Position numbers and translations under genes: made by a program. Of a DNA stretch of 64,000 nucleotides, positions 15,266-25,256 are shown in pieces (the first letter of the stretch is position 1; each line of letters opens with the position of its first letter). Source of the DNA: Allofustis seminis DSM 15817 (GTDB lineage Bacteria > Bacillota > Bacilli > Lactobacillales > Carnobacteriaceae_A); contig NZ_KB894079.1 in assembly GCF_000374325.1 (NCBI RefSeq), positions 218,910 through 282,909 on the forward strand, read 5' to 3'. The notes under the pieces were generated by a model that worked only from the letters and a program-made list of their open reading frames with translations, searched no databases and was not told the DNA's origin.

Positions 15266-16486
15266 ATGATAAAAAAAATATTATTCCTTAGTATATTATG
15301 TGCCTCATTTTTAATGTCATTTAATCATTCACTTCCTGCTTATGCCGATGATAATGATACTGAACAAAAATCTATCATCCACATCCATGAAGGCGACCTT
15401 ATTAAGATGCCATCGAAATTGCCCAAAAAATTTCTTTATGATAGCGGTGTAACGATTGACTATCCAAAATCAGGTGTAAAAGGAATTTATACAACGGCCT
15501 ACTCTGCTGGTGGCGATAAATTTAACCAGTTGGTCCAATTTATCCGCGACACTGATCTCAATGCGATGGTCTTAGATATTAAAGATGATCATGGTAATAT
15601 TACTGCAAACTTAGCGACTGACAACCCTTTAATCAATCAGATGACACTTGAACAATTTGATATTCAAAAATTAATGAAAGTCTTTGAAGAAGAGCAGATT
15701 TATCCTATCGCCCGAATCGTTGTTTTCAAAGATTCAGTGCTAGCCAAAAAAAGACCGGAACTCTCTTTCAAAAATCCTAATGGAACAGTCTGGGAAAATG
15801 GTGCAGGTGAAAGCTTCGTCAACCCATTTTTAAAAGAGGTATGGGAATATAATACTGAAGTGGCAATTGCAGCAGCAAAACTTGGATTTAAAGAAATCCA
15901 GTTTGATTATGTGCGTTTCCCTGAAGGTTTTGAATTACAAGACGAAACACTTATCTATTCTCAAGGCGATTATGAAAACTCCGAAAAAGACAATGTTCAG
16001 CGCCGAGTTGATGCCGTAACAGATTTCGTCCATTATGCTTATCAGCACCTTCTATTATATGATGTGGAAGTTGCTGTCGATATTTTTGGTTATACGGCTG
16101 TTGTAATTGAAGCTCCTGGTATTGGACAAAGCTTCCCTAAAATTGCCGCTGAAGTTGATGTTATTTCGAGTATGATCTACCCAAGCCACTGGGGACCAGG
16201 TAACTTAGATATTGTACTCCCTGACCTAGATCCTTATGGTGTTGTTGACCACTATATGACATATGAATTGAGTATATTAGAGGAATTGGGCGATGATGCT
16301 CCAAAAACGCGCCCATGGCTCCAAGATTTTACTGCAAGTTATTTACCTGCAGGGCAGTATAAAACATATGGTGCAGCTGAAGTATCGGCACAAGTCGAAG
16401 CGCTCGCTAAGCATGGTATCCACGAATTTCTACTATGGGATGCCGCTAATAATTATTCAACGGGTGCTACCTATACTTTTGAATAA
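15266..16486 (+). CDS. Secreted putative glycoside hydrolase (DUF4015)
   Basis: Exported protein of 406 aa with a signal peptide (MIKKILFLSILCASFLMSF, cleavage near AYADD). The rest matches the PF13200/DUF4015 putative glycosidase family, a TIM-barrel-like fold: GIYTTAYSAGG, NAMVLDIKDDHGNI, the strand IQFDYVRFPEGF with candidate acidic residues, VAVDIFGYTAV, and a C-terminal FLLWDAANNYS. Family members are predicted, not proven, glycosidases. There is no wall-binding domain. It is the last gene of the lipoprotein-deacetylase-glycosidase operon, with AAAGGATG upstream. A concerted role in trimming or remodelling a wall polymer is inference from this context. Confidence 0.88.
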   Translation: MIKKILFLSILCASFLMSFNHSLPAYADDNDTEQKSIIHIHEGDLIKMPSKLPKKFLYDSGVTIDYPKSGVKGIYTTAYSAGGDKFNQLVQFIRDTDLNAMVLDIKDDHGNITANLATDNPLINQMTLEQFDIQKLMKVFEEEQIYPIARIVVFKDSVLAKKRPELSFKNPNGTVWENGAGESFVNPFLKEVWEYNTEVAIAAAKLGFKEIQFDYVRFPEGFELQDETLIYSQGDYENSEKDNVQRRVDAVTDFVHYAYQHLLLYDVEVAVDIFGYTAVVIEAPGIGQSFPKIAAEVDVISSMIYPSHWGPGNLDIVLPDLDPYGVVDHYMTYELSILEELGDDAPKTRPWLQDFTASYLPAGQYKTYGAAEVSAQVEALAKHGIHEFLLWDAANNYSTGATYTFE

Positions 16487-16498
16487 ATTGTCAATATA

Positions 16499-16557
16499 AA
16501 AAATCCCTCACAACTCCCAGTGTCATGCTACACTGCGGTAATGTGAGGGATTTTTTT
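16499..16557. terminator. Bidirectional terminator between the envelope operon and addA
   Basis: AATCCCTCACA / TGTGAGGGATT outer stem with an inner CAGTGT/ACACTG stem, A-run on the left and T-run on the right. It serves the converging transcripts of both strands. Confidence 0.85.
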
Positions 16558-19500
16558 AAATATTTAATTCAATTGCAACAGCTAGATCAATTGATATAAT
16601 TCTTGTTGCTATAACTTTTTTATTCAATATTGTTTCTAGTGCCATCTTGTATAAATTCATTTGTCCACGATAACGTCGTTTTAATTCTTCTTCCGCACGA
16701 TCGTAATAATGTTTCACGCGGTCTGTTTTATAATCAAAAAGTACAATCCCTTTTGATGTTTCATAATAGCCATCAATAATTCCTTTGACCAAGATCCTAT
16801 CTTCCCCAGGCTCAAATTCATTAAAGATTTTGGAGGCATCCATTAATATTGAAAAGGGCACTTCTCTTTTTAATGACAATTTATGATCAATGATTGATTG
16901 TCCCCATTTTGTTTGAAAGAATTGACTAATTTTTTCAAAAGGCATCTTTGAAAGCCATTCATGTCTTACAAGTTGTCGTTGTTGTAAATGGAGGAATGCT
17001 TCCTGCAATTGTTCGATATTCTGTGCTTGTTCAATGTCAATATATTGCAAAATTAAGTGAACAATTTGTCCAATTTGTTGTCCATCTAACTGGTGCTCTT
17101 CTTTTGTGATGAATTTCGGTGGCACAAATGTATCATTCGTATAACGCCCAACATTTTTCTTTGAGGGATGCATTCGCGTGAGATCAAGAATGGCACGCTG
17201 CTCAAGCTCTGGGTCTTCAAAGAGGCGCTTGATTTCTGAAACAGATTGAAATGGGATTGTCTCTGTTGCGGGTTGATGCTTGTATGGTTCATCAATTAAT
17301 GCAACAACGTTTTGGACAGCTTCATTAAAGTTCGCATCCATATCCTTTACATGTGTTACATTCTGGTTTGAAGTTGCGCCTTCATTTTCAATAAGAAGTG
17401 TCGGATTTAATGTCGCTTCAATAATATCCAGTGCAGATTCATTTTTGGCTAATGTAGCGGGAATGACCCAGTCCAAATAATTCTTGGCACTGAAGATATC
17501 CATTTCACTCAGTCCATTTTTATCGGCACGTTTTGCAACCATATCCCATTCATCCATTGAAGCTTCATAATTATTAACCCGTCCCACCATAATTAACTTC
17601 TGCTCGGCACGCGTCATCGCCACATAGAGTACTCGCATTTCTTCTTCCAATTCATCACGTTTGGTGCCTGATTCAATAATCAGTCGCGGCCATAATTTGA
17701 TACGCATACTTCGTTCATAATCTTGATAGGTTAGACCCGCTCCTAATTCGCGGTGCATAATGACTGGACGTTGTTCAGCTTTTAAGAGTGCTCGATCCAT
17801 TTGTCCCAAGAAGACAATTGGGAATTCCAAGCCTTTACTGCGATGAATTGTCATTACGCGTACAGCCGGCTGTCCTGTATTATTAATGGTCGGCTCTGCT
17901 AAGTCATCCTGACGTTCTTGAATTTTTTCAATAAAATGAATAAAGCGAAAAATACCTTTAAAACCAGTTTTTTCAAAAGAGGCAGCACGCTCATAAAGTG
18001 CCTGAAGATTCGCTTGACGCTGCTGTCCTCCGATAAGGCCCAAAACATATGAATTATAAAATGTATCCTGATAAATTTCACGTATTAAATCACTGACTGC
18101 CAATTTATTCGCCAAATTTCGCCATTTTGTTAATAATGCATCAAAATCTTTTAATTTCTTCTGTAGTGTGATATTTTTTTCGTCAATAAATGATGTCGTT
18201 AAAAATTGTTGGTATGCTTCATAAAAAGAGTGTGTCTTATTTAATATTCTAATACGGGTCAATTCTACTTCATCCAATCCTACAATTGCTGAAGTTAACA
18301 CTGTTACAAATGGAATATCTTGTATTGGATTATCAATAATTTTTAAAATGGCCATCATGGTTGTGACTTCAATTGTTTTTAGAAAATTTTGTGATTGACT
18401 TAGGATAATCGGAATCTGGCACTCATCAAATATTTTTTTAGTGCTTTCAGCCGTTGAATTCGTACGTGTTAAGATTACAATATCATCTAATGTTACATCG
18501 CGATTTTGTTTTAATGTTTTATCATAAATTTGTGTTTTTTGGGCCAAAAGTTGATGAATGCGTTCCGCCATTACAAGGGCAATTTTCTCATCATTCGACA
18601 GTCCCTCTAATTTGGGATTCGCTTCTTGAGCATCCATATCCAAAAGCATCACTTCAGAATGCATTGCTTCATTTTCAGGATAATCCATAAAGCCTAACTG
18701 TAGTGCTTCTTTTCCTGCATAAGGAATGCCACCTGTTTCTTTGCGCATGATAGCTTCAAAGACCCTATTAGTAGCGTCCAATACTTCTGCACGTGAACGG
18801 AAATTTTTTGCTAGCGTAATTAAAGCACCATCATCTCTATGCTCATAGTTGTCATATTTGTTCTGAAATAAAGAGGGATCCGCTTGTCGAAAGCCATAAA
18901 TTGATTGCTTCACATCACCCACCATATACATAAAACTGCTCGGCTCATTAATTTGTTGCTGCTGATTAATTGACACATGCTGCCGCGTAATCAGCCGTAA
19001 TATCTCTTCTTGTACTTCATTTGTGTCTTGATATTCATCCACCATCACCTCAAAAAATAAGTGCTGATAATATTCTGCTGCGATTGAATAATTGGGTGCC
19101 GGCGTTTTTAGAATTTGAATGGTTAATTGTTCCAAATCATTAAAGTCCACCAACTGACGACTACGTTTATATATTTCATAACTTTCTTTGAATCGAATGG
19201 TCATATCAACAAGAGTCTTCAAATAATGATAGGCTTCTTGAATATATTTCTCCTGTGTAGCAATAGGTTGTGAAAAATAATTCGGCAACATCCCCATTAC
19301 ATTTTCTTTTACGCGATCGCGTTTTATCTTCAATTCATCGGTGATTTCTTTTGATTCGCTTTTTGCAGACTTCCAACCCTCAAACTTCAACTGTCTTGTA
19401 GCATCCACTACTTCCTCCAATTGATCATTATGAAGTAGCGATGTTATGGTGCTAAGTTTTTCAAAATCATTTTGTAAGACCTCAGAAGTCTTAACTAGTT

Positions 19501-20260
19501 CTTCGCCATAATGCTCACATTCATGCCATAATTCTTCAATGGTTTGAGTTTGGGCTTCCAACATTTGTAACAGTTGTGGTTTAATAAAATCGATGTATAG
19601 CGAACTGCTACTCAGCCCTTGTTCAAGATGATAACGTGCTGGCAATTGTTGTAGCCACTCCTTAGGATTAGGCTTAGCCATTGCAAAAGAATATAATTGA
19701 TCAACAAGTTGATAGATTGATTCCTGATTGCTATCACTGCCATAACTCATAAAAAATTGTTCATAACAGTGAGATTCATCAAGAAGAAATTCTTCAAATA
19801 ATTCCTGCCATACATCTTCTTTTATCATTGAGATTTCTGTATTATCAGTCAACTGACGAAACACTGGGTCAAAATCAATTAAATAATAGTATCTTTCAAT
19901 GACGCGTAGACAAAATGAATGAATAGTCGAAATATATGCTTGCCCAATTTTCATATTTTGATGCAACAAATGCTGGTTCAAGCTTTCATCTGCAGAAGCT
20001 TGAATGGCTTTTTTTATATCTTTTTGAATTCTTTCTTTCATCTCGCGTGCCGCAGCATTTGTAAATGTTACAATTAAAAGTTGATCGATTTGTTTGCCTT
20101 GTTTTAAATGGTCTAAGACACGAGAGGTTAATACTTGTGTCTTGCCACTTCCTGCACTTGCGCTAATCAGCAAGTTGTCGCCTCTGGTCGAAATGGATTT
20201 CCACTGCTGCTCCGTATAAAAACTGTCAGCAGGCTTTTTAGTTGATATAATCTCGCGCAT
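16556..20260 (-). CDS. addA: ATP-dependent helicase/nuclease subunit A (AddA/RexA)
   Basis: Helicase-nuclease subunit of 1234 aa in the AddAB (RexAB) complex, which resects double-strand breaks up to a Chi site for RecA loading. Superfamily 1A helicase motifs are present: Walker A SASAGSGKT (33-41), VTFTNAAAREMKERI, motif II VDEYQDTN, and motif VI VAMTRAEQKL. A C-terminal RecB-type nuclease domain has VKGIIDGYYE and LFDYKTDRV with the acidic and Lys catalytic residues. Its start lies 23 bp inside the end of addB, so the pair is translationally coupled, and it ends at a shared bidirectional terminator. The Chi sequence used cannot be deduced here. Confidence 0.97.
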   Translation of the reverse strand: MREIISTKKPADSFYTEQQWKSISTRGDNLLISASAGSGKTQVLTSRVLDHLKQGKQIDQLLIVTFTNAAAREMKERIQKDIKKAIQASADESLNQHLLHQNMKIGQAYISTIHSFCLRVIERYYYLIDFDPVFRQLTDNTEISMIKEDVWQELFEEFLLDESHCYEQFFMSYGSDSNQESIYQLVDQLYSFAMAKPNPKEWLQQLPARYHLEQGLSSSSLYIDFIKPQLLQMLEAQTQTIEELWHECEHYGEELVKTSEVLQNDFEKLSTITSLLHNDQLEEVVDATRQLKFEGWKSAKSESKEITDELKIKRDRVKENVMGMLPNYFSQPIATQEKYIQEAYHYLKTLVDMTIRFKESYEIYKRSRQLVDFNDLEQLTIQILKTPAPNYSIAAEYYQHLFFEVMVDEYQDTNEVQEEILRLITRQHVSINQQQQINEPSSFMYMVGDVKQSIYGFRQADPSLFQNKYDNYEHRDDGALITLAKNFRSRAEVLDATNRVFEAIMRKETGGIPYAGKEALQLGFMDYPENEAMHSEVMLLDMDAQEANPKLEGLSNDEKIALVMAERIHQLLAQKTQIYDKTLKQNRDVTLDDIVILTRTNSTAESTKKIFDECQIPIILSQSQNFLKTIEVTTMMAILKIIDNPIQDIPFVTVLTSAIVGLDEVELTRIRILNKTHSFYEAYQQFLTTSFIDEKNITLQKKLKDFDALLTKWRNLANKLAVSDLIREIYQDTFYNSYVLGLIGGQQRQANLQALYERAASFEKTGFKGIFRFIHFIEKIQERQDDLAEPTINNTGQPAVRVMTIHRSKGLEFPIVFLGQMDRALLKAEQRPVIMHRELGAGLTYQDYERSMRIKLWPRLIIESGTKRDELEEEMRVLYVAMTRAEQKLIMVGRVNNYEASMDEWDMVAKRADKNGLSEMDIFSAKNYLDWVIPATLAKNESALDIIEATLNPTLLIENEGATSNQNVTHVKDMDANFNEAVQNVVALIDEPYKHQPATETIPFQSVSEIKRLFEDPELEQRAILDLTRMHPSKKNVGRYTNDTFVPPKFITKEEHQLDGQQIGQIVHLILQYIDIEQAQNIEQLQEAFLHLQQRQLVRHEWLSKMPFEKISQFFQTKWGQSIIDHKLSLKREVPFSILMDASKIFNEFEPGEDRILVKGIIDGYYETSKGIVLFDYKTDRVKHYYDRAEEELKRRYRGQMNLYKMALETILNKKVIATRIISIDLAVAIELNI

Positions 20261-23200
20261 CTTTGATATTCCCTTCTTTCAACTGTTGAATAATTTCTTG
20301 TAGCACTTCTTCTTTTCCTAATTTTAAAAGATCCACATCAATAATATCTTGTTTTGCAAGGGCTGGATCAAGTTTTGAGATGCCTTGATACTCTTTTAAT
20401 GATGGCGGATAAATTCCTGATCCACTTAACGGTTCTAAGCGATTTTCACCCGATAAGATAAGATTCCCCGCATGCTGAATTAAGCGCTGGCTATACTGGA
20501 TTAACATCTCAAATTCATCATCTTCCGCTAATACTTTTATTTTTTTATCAGTGGCGTGGAACCCATTTTTTGTTGTTCGGATAGTAATTACTTTGCTAAT
20601 GTTGTCTTTTTCTTGATGAAAGACATTCATTAAGCTTTCAATATTGTCAACATTTATACCCTTCAAGCGGAATTGATTCATAAGCTCTACTTCAATTGAT
20701 TTTTTTATTTGATTGATATCAATTAGTGGATGATGCACATGCGAATAGAACATGCCAATTTTTTTGTGATGTAGGCCATCATGAAAGAGTTGCTCAGCAT
20801 TTTTTTCAACCACATTCAAATAGGTTAATAACTGCAATTGTATTCCTAGGAGCATCTTTTTGAAATTCAACGTATGATCTGATGACTTATAATCTACTAC
20901 AGCATAATAACCTGTTTTATTTTGTTCATCTGCATAATAGTCAATGCGATCGATTTTCCCACGTACTTGAATATTTCCCCCATGTGCTAGCGGTAATTTT
21001 AATGATGGAAGACCTGTACTTGCTGCAATTCTCCCAAACAACACTTCCGAATAAGCTGGATGAAGCAATGTATATTGGGCTTGTGCTTTTAGCACTTTTA
21101 AATATTTTTCAAGTGTTCGTTTTAATAATTTACCATTAAATGTCATAATAGGTGTCTTGCTTAGCAGACGATAAGTTCGTTCTTGAATCATTTCATTAAA
21201 GAGAGTATCAACTAGATATTGAAGCTCTTCATCTGTTATTTCTAACAATGAGCGATTATTTTGAATTAGCATTTTTGAAAAACGGTCCAATAAATCATGA
21301 AAGAAATTTCCACGTTCTAGCGAAGTTAATTCTAACGCATCACGATCTCTTAATTTCAAACCATATTTTAAAAAGTGAGCATAAGGATCTACAAAGAATG
21401 ACTCTATCTGTGAAACAGAGAGATATAAATCATTTTGTACTACATTTCCACTTTCATCAATTGGCAAATATAACTGTCTTGCAAGAAGATCTGGAATTTT
21501 AACAATGCGCTTTTTATATTCCAAGCTAGTTGCAACCTTTTCTTCTTTTGGTGACAGTAGCAATGATTTCACTACCGATTCCCAAAAGTCAATCTGCTGT
21601 CTGTTTTCAGTGGCATATCTTTTAGCATATAACAACTGCTCCAAGGCTGTAGTAGATGATGTTGCATATTGGGACATTGCTTTAAGTGGTGTATCAACAG
21701 GCGCAAAATGATTCCAATCTCCAATATCAAGTCCATAAGCATTTTGAATTTGCTCAATATATGGACTGATATTTAATTCATTATTTTCTGAGTCAGTCAC
21801 ACAATAAGACAAAAATAAATGGCGATGTGCTTGACTAATCACTTTAAAAAAGTTAAATGGCTCATCAAATGAACGCTGTGCCCCGCTACTTCTAATAAAT
21901 GACTCTCCACTAAGTTGCATCTGCAAAAATTCACGATCTTCATCAGTCAAAAGTGTTTTATTAATTGGATACATTGGAAGTACTTGGTTATTAAGCCCCA
22001 CTACAAAGACGACTTCATAATTCGTCAGACTGCGGTGGTCATACTGATCGACCAACACTTGATCCATCATTGGTGGAATTGAACGATACAATTTTTGGGC
22101 AAAGCCTGATTCCAAGATCGATAAAAATAACTCCATATCCCATGCATCCTGCCCTAATAGTTCAATCCATTCATCAAAAATCGTCATCAATTCATCCCAT
22201 GCTTGTTCATGATGGGCGCTTTCTTCTAATTTATGATGCGATAAGAATTGGTCGCGCCAAAATAATAATTGATCGCGAACGCCAAATTCTAACATCCATT
22301 CATAAAGAACTATAATGGCTTCTTCATTTGTTTTTGACTTTTCTATTTTTTCTTTTAATGGGAGCACTATTTGCTGGAATTTTTCCTTAACGCTATTGGC
22401 TACCTGTTGCATCGCTTCTTCATGATCAGATTGCTGCGACAAATCCTCCATATTAAAGCGCGCATAAATCCACTCTTCATCAGATAGCCAGTCATTGCCT
22501 TCATAACCTAAAGCTAATGCAACATTTTCAGCAATATCTACTGCATGGCGCCACTCTTGGACACTTCGATTCCACTCTTGGAATAATTGTTCATTTATTT
22601 CTTCCTTTTGGTTATCATAAGTAATACATTTGAATTCTTCAGTGCTAAGCAGTGGCACTATCAGTTCTGTTTTTAAAAATTGCATCACATCTTCATGTCT
22701 AAAATGATATTTAAACATTTTAAATAAGCTTTCCATCAATTCAAATATTGGATGATGAATCATTGTTGAAAATTCATTGATAAAATATGGAATTCCCTGT
22801 TGCTCGAAAATTTGTGCAATAAGCAATCGGTAGCTTCCCATATCGCGCGTCACTAACAAAAAATCATTCCAGCGATAATTGTTAGACGAAACCATTTCTT
22901 TCATTTTATTTGCAATATGCAATATTTCGCTTTTTTTATCTGATGCTTTGTAAATATTTACATTAATATCTTTATTCTCTGGCATAATAGGAGATAAGTG
23001 AGTATTCATTAAATACCACCATCTATTGAAGCCAAACAGAGGCTGCGACTCTTCTATCTCACATGATGAAGCAATAGTTGGGGAATACAATGGAATATGA
23101 TGGTTTTTTGCCATATTATGAATGTGCCAATAGGTATCAATAGTTTGATTAAAGAATTGCTGTTCCATCTGACTTAAGTTTTCAGGTATATCTTTTAGAT

Positions 23201-23900
23201 TTAGATTAATCCAAATGTCTTTTGCATTTTGCGCAAGCAATCGTACCGTCTTAAGCTCATTGGCAGAAAAATAATTATAATGATCAATCACAATTAGCGT
23301 ATTTTCCATATTTGCCTTTTGAATATCGCGTTGCAATTGACAATATAAATCTTCATTGAGTAAATATTTATCCCCCAGCGCCTCTTCAAATTTCTCAAAA
23401 ATTATTTGGATATCTTTTATTTTTAATTGAAATTCACTGTGCATATCTGATTCTTTTTGAACAATCTCTTCTAATAACTCAGTATCAATATCTCCACTTC
23501 TCAGCTCAAGAAAAAGATCGAGCAACTGTTGTGTGAAACCAGGTTGGTGGACTTCATTGCGAAAAATGTTTAATTGGTCTTGATTTTCATTTAAAATTTT
23601 TCGGATGAGCATTGTTAGTCCCGTTTTTGAGAGTCTAATTTTTCGATCCGTTTCTGCTGTATTGAGATGCCATGCAAGACGTGAAAAGCTATACACTTGT
23701 AAGTCAATCATCCCTACTGTCTCTGTCTTTTCTTGATTGAGCGAATTTAAAAGTAACAATTCTGCTTCAAATTTCACATTATCTGGCACAATATAATAAA
23801 TTTTTTTATAATGATGATTTTGTAAATGATTTTTAATTGATTGAATTAAAAAATGCTGTCTTGCTTCATGATTTAATCCTAACAACAATTGGAGTCCCAT
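20238..23900 (-). CDS. addB: ATP-dependent helicase/nuclease subunit B (AddB/RexB)
   Basis: Second subunit of the AddAB complex, 1220 aa, with an inactivated helicase-like N-terminal part that in the family recognises Chi, and a C-terminal nuclease with AVVDYKSSDHTL and a following GIQLQLLTYL. I start it at ATG 23900, 6 nt after AGGTGG, rather than at 23921. The four Cys that hold a 4Fe-4S cluster in Bacillus AddB are not where expected: SFFVDPYAHFLKYG replaces the usual Cys-Pro-Phe site, and no C-terminal Cys cluster follows GSGIYPPSLKEYQ. That fits the RexB-type proteins of lactic acid bacteria. First gene of the addB-addA pair. Confidence 0.93.
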   Translation of the reverse strand: MGLQLLLGLNHEARQHFLIQSIKNHLQNHHYKKIYYIVPDNVKFEAELLLLNSLNQEKTETVGMIDLQVYSFSRLAWHLNTAETDRKIRLSKTGLTMLIRKILNENQDQLNIFRNEVHQPGFTQQLLDLFLELRSGDIDTELLEEIVQKESDMHSEFQLKIKDIQIIFEKFEEALGDKYLLNEDLYCQLQRDIQKANMENTLIVIDHYNYFSANELKTVRLLAQNAKDIWINLNLKDIPENLSQMEQQFFNQTIDTYWHIHNMAKNHHIPLYSPTIASSCEIEESQPLFGFNRWWYLMNTHLSPIMPENKDINVNIYKASDKKSEILHIANKMKEMVSSNNYRWNDFLLVTRDMGSYRLLIAQIFEQQGIPYFINEFSTMIHHPIFELMESLFKMFKYHFRHEDVMQFLKTELIVPLLSTEEFKCITYDNQKEEINEQLFQEWNRSVQEWRHAVDIAENVALALGYEGNDWLSDEEWIYARFNMEDLSQQSDHEEAMQQVANSVKEKFQQIVLPLKEKIEKSKTNEEAIIVLYEWMLEFGVRDQLLFWRDQFLSHHKLEESAHHEQAWDELMTIFDEWIELLGQDAWDMELFLSILESGFAQKLYRSIPPMMDQVLVDQYDHRSLTNYEVVFVVGLNNQVLPMYPINKTLLTDEDREFLQMQLSGESFIRSSGAQRSFDEPFNFFKVISQAHRHLFLSYCVTDSENNELNISPYIEQIQNAYGLDIGDWNHFAPVDTPLKAMSQYATSSTTALEQLLYAKRYATENRQQIDFWESVVKSLLLSPKEEKVATSLEYKKRIVKIPDLLARQLYLPIDESGNVVQNDLYLSVSQIESFFVDPYAHFLKYGLKLRDRDALELTSLERGNFFHDLLDRFSKMLIQNNRSLLEITDEELQYLVDTLFNEMIQERTYRLLSKTPIMTFNGKLLKRTLEKYLKVLKAQAQYTLLHPAYSEVLFGRIAASTGLPSLKLPLAHGGNIQVRGKIDRIDYYADEQNKTGYYAVVDYKSSDHTLNFKKMLLGIQLQLLTYLNVVEKNAEQLFHDGLHHKKIGMFYSHVHHPLIDINQIKKSIEVELMNQFRLKGINVDNIESLMNVFHQEKDNISKVITIRTTKNGFHATDKKIKVLAEDDEFEMLIQYSQRLIQHAGNLILSGENRLEPLSGSGIYPPSLKEYQGISKLDPALAKQDIIDVDLLKLGKEEVLQEIIQQLKEGNIKDARDYIN

Positions 23901-23963
23901 GACATGCCACCTTTCATGCATACATTCATACTTTATCTATGTATCTATTCTACCATAATAAAA

Positions 23964-23994
23964 AAAGACCGCTATCACAAAGATAGCAGTCTTT
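23964..23994 (-). terminator. pepT terminator
   Basis: AAAGACTGCTATC / GATAGCGGTCTTT stem (one G-U-type pair) followed by a long T-run, just after the pepT stop. Confidence 0.9.
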
Positions 23995-24018
23995 CGATCT
24001 ATAATTATTTGCCTATAA

Positions 24019-25242
24019 TTATTTTGCAGCTAATTTAATAATTTCTACAATTGTGTCTGTTGCACGCACCATCGCTTCAACTGAAACATATTCATAACGT
24101 CCATGGAAGTTCTCTCCTCCTGCAAATAAGTTCGGAGTAGGTAATCCCATGAAAGAAATAATCGAGCCATCTGTTCCACCACGAATAGGTTCAATAATTG
24201 GTACAATATCAATATTTTCCATTGCTTTTTGTGCTAATTCTACAGGACGCATATCATCTTTTATCACTTCAGCCATATTATAATATTCATCTTTTAAATT
24301 CAATGTAAAACGGTCGCCATATTTTTTATTGAGCGTATCTGTGATCATTTGCATTTTTGCTTTTTTATTCTCAAATTCTTCACGACTATGGTCACGAATA
24401 ATATAATTTAAATCAGCTTCTTCAACCGTTCCATTAATTTCTAAAATATGATAAAAGCCATCGCGTCCGTCTGTTCTTTCTGGAACTTGCTCGGCTGGTA
24501 ACATTTCATCAAACTCGATCGCTAATTTTAAAGCATTGACCATTTTATCTTTGGCAGAACCTGGATGAACATTTTGCCCTTTTATATGCACACGTGCACT
24601 TGCGGCATTAAAACTTTCATATTGCAATTCACCCAATGGGCCACCATCTACAGTATATGCAAAATCTGCACCAAAATGATCAACATTAAAATGTGTTGCA
24701 CCTTGACCAATTTCTTCATCTGGTCCAAAAGCAATGCGAACTTTTCCATGTTTGATTTCAGGATGTTCAATCAAATATTTCATGGCACTAATGATTTCAA
24801 CCACTCCAGATTTATCATCAGAGCCTAATAAAGTTGTTCCATCTGTTGTAATTAATGTCTGACCTATATAATTTTTCAAATTAGGAAATACTGAAGGAGA
24901 TAATACAATATCTTCTTCTTTATTTAAGACAATATCTGTTCCATCATAATCTTTAACGATTTGTGGATTGATATTCTCGGCGTTGAAATCTGCTGTATCA
25001 ATATGCGCAATAAAACCAATAGTTGCGACCTCATCTTCAGTGTTGGAAGGTAATGTTGCTGTAACAAAACCCGTTTCAGTAAGATGTTCAACATCAGACA
25101 AGCCAATAGCTTCTAAATCTTTCGCAAGCATTTTTGAAAATTCTACTTGTGAAGCGGTGGAAGGAATTGTGCTACTATATTCATCCGAGCGCGTATTAAT
25201 TTTTGCATAACGGATAAAACGTTCAACTAAATCTGGGTACAT
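24019..25242 (-). CDS. pepT: Peptidase T (tripeptidase)
   Basis: Cytoplasmic M20B zinc aminotripeptidase, 407 aa, which releases the N-terminal residue from tripeptides. Metal-site motifs: IAHIDTAD, GSDDKSGVVE (bridging Asp), FGPDEEIGQGA (catalytic Glu and ligand Glu), and the late RGGTDGS. Start taken at ATG 25242, 8 nt after GAAAGAG; a GTG three codons earlier has poorer spacing. It follows nif3 by 14 bp in the trmK-nif3-pepT run and ends at a terminator. Confidence 0.96.
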   Translation of the reverse strand: MYPDLVERFIRYAKINTRSDEYSSTIPSTASQVEFSKMLAKDLEAIGLSDVEHLTETGFVTATLPSNTEDEVATIGFIAHIDTADFNAENINPQIVKDYDGTDIVLNKEEDIVLSPSVFPNLKNYIGQTLITTDGTTLLGSDDKSGVVEIISAMKYLIEHPEIKHGKVRIAFGPDEEIGQGATHFNVDHFGADFAYTVDGGPLGELQYESFNAASARVHIKGQNVHPGSAKDKMVNALKLAIEFDEMLPAEQVPERTDGRDGFYHILEINGTVEEADLNYIIRDHSREEFENKKAKMQMITDTLNKKYGDRFTLNLKDEYYNMAEVIKDDMRPVELAQKAMENIDIVPIIEPIRGGTDGSIISFMGLPTPNLFAGGENFHGRYEYVSVEAMVRATDTIVEIIKLAAK

Positions 25243-25256
25243 AATGACCACTCTTT

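Noticed and set aside
16501-16557. Small structured RNA between the envelope operon and addA
   Set aside because: The nested stems are explained by a bidirectional terminator of two converging transcripts.
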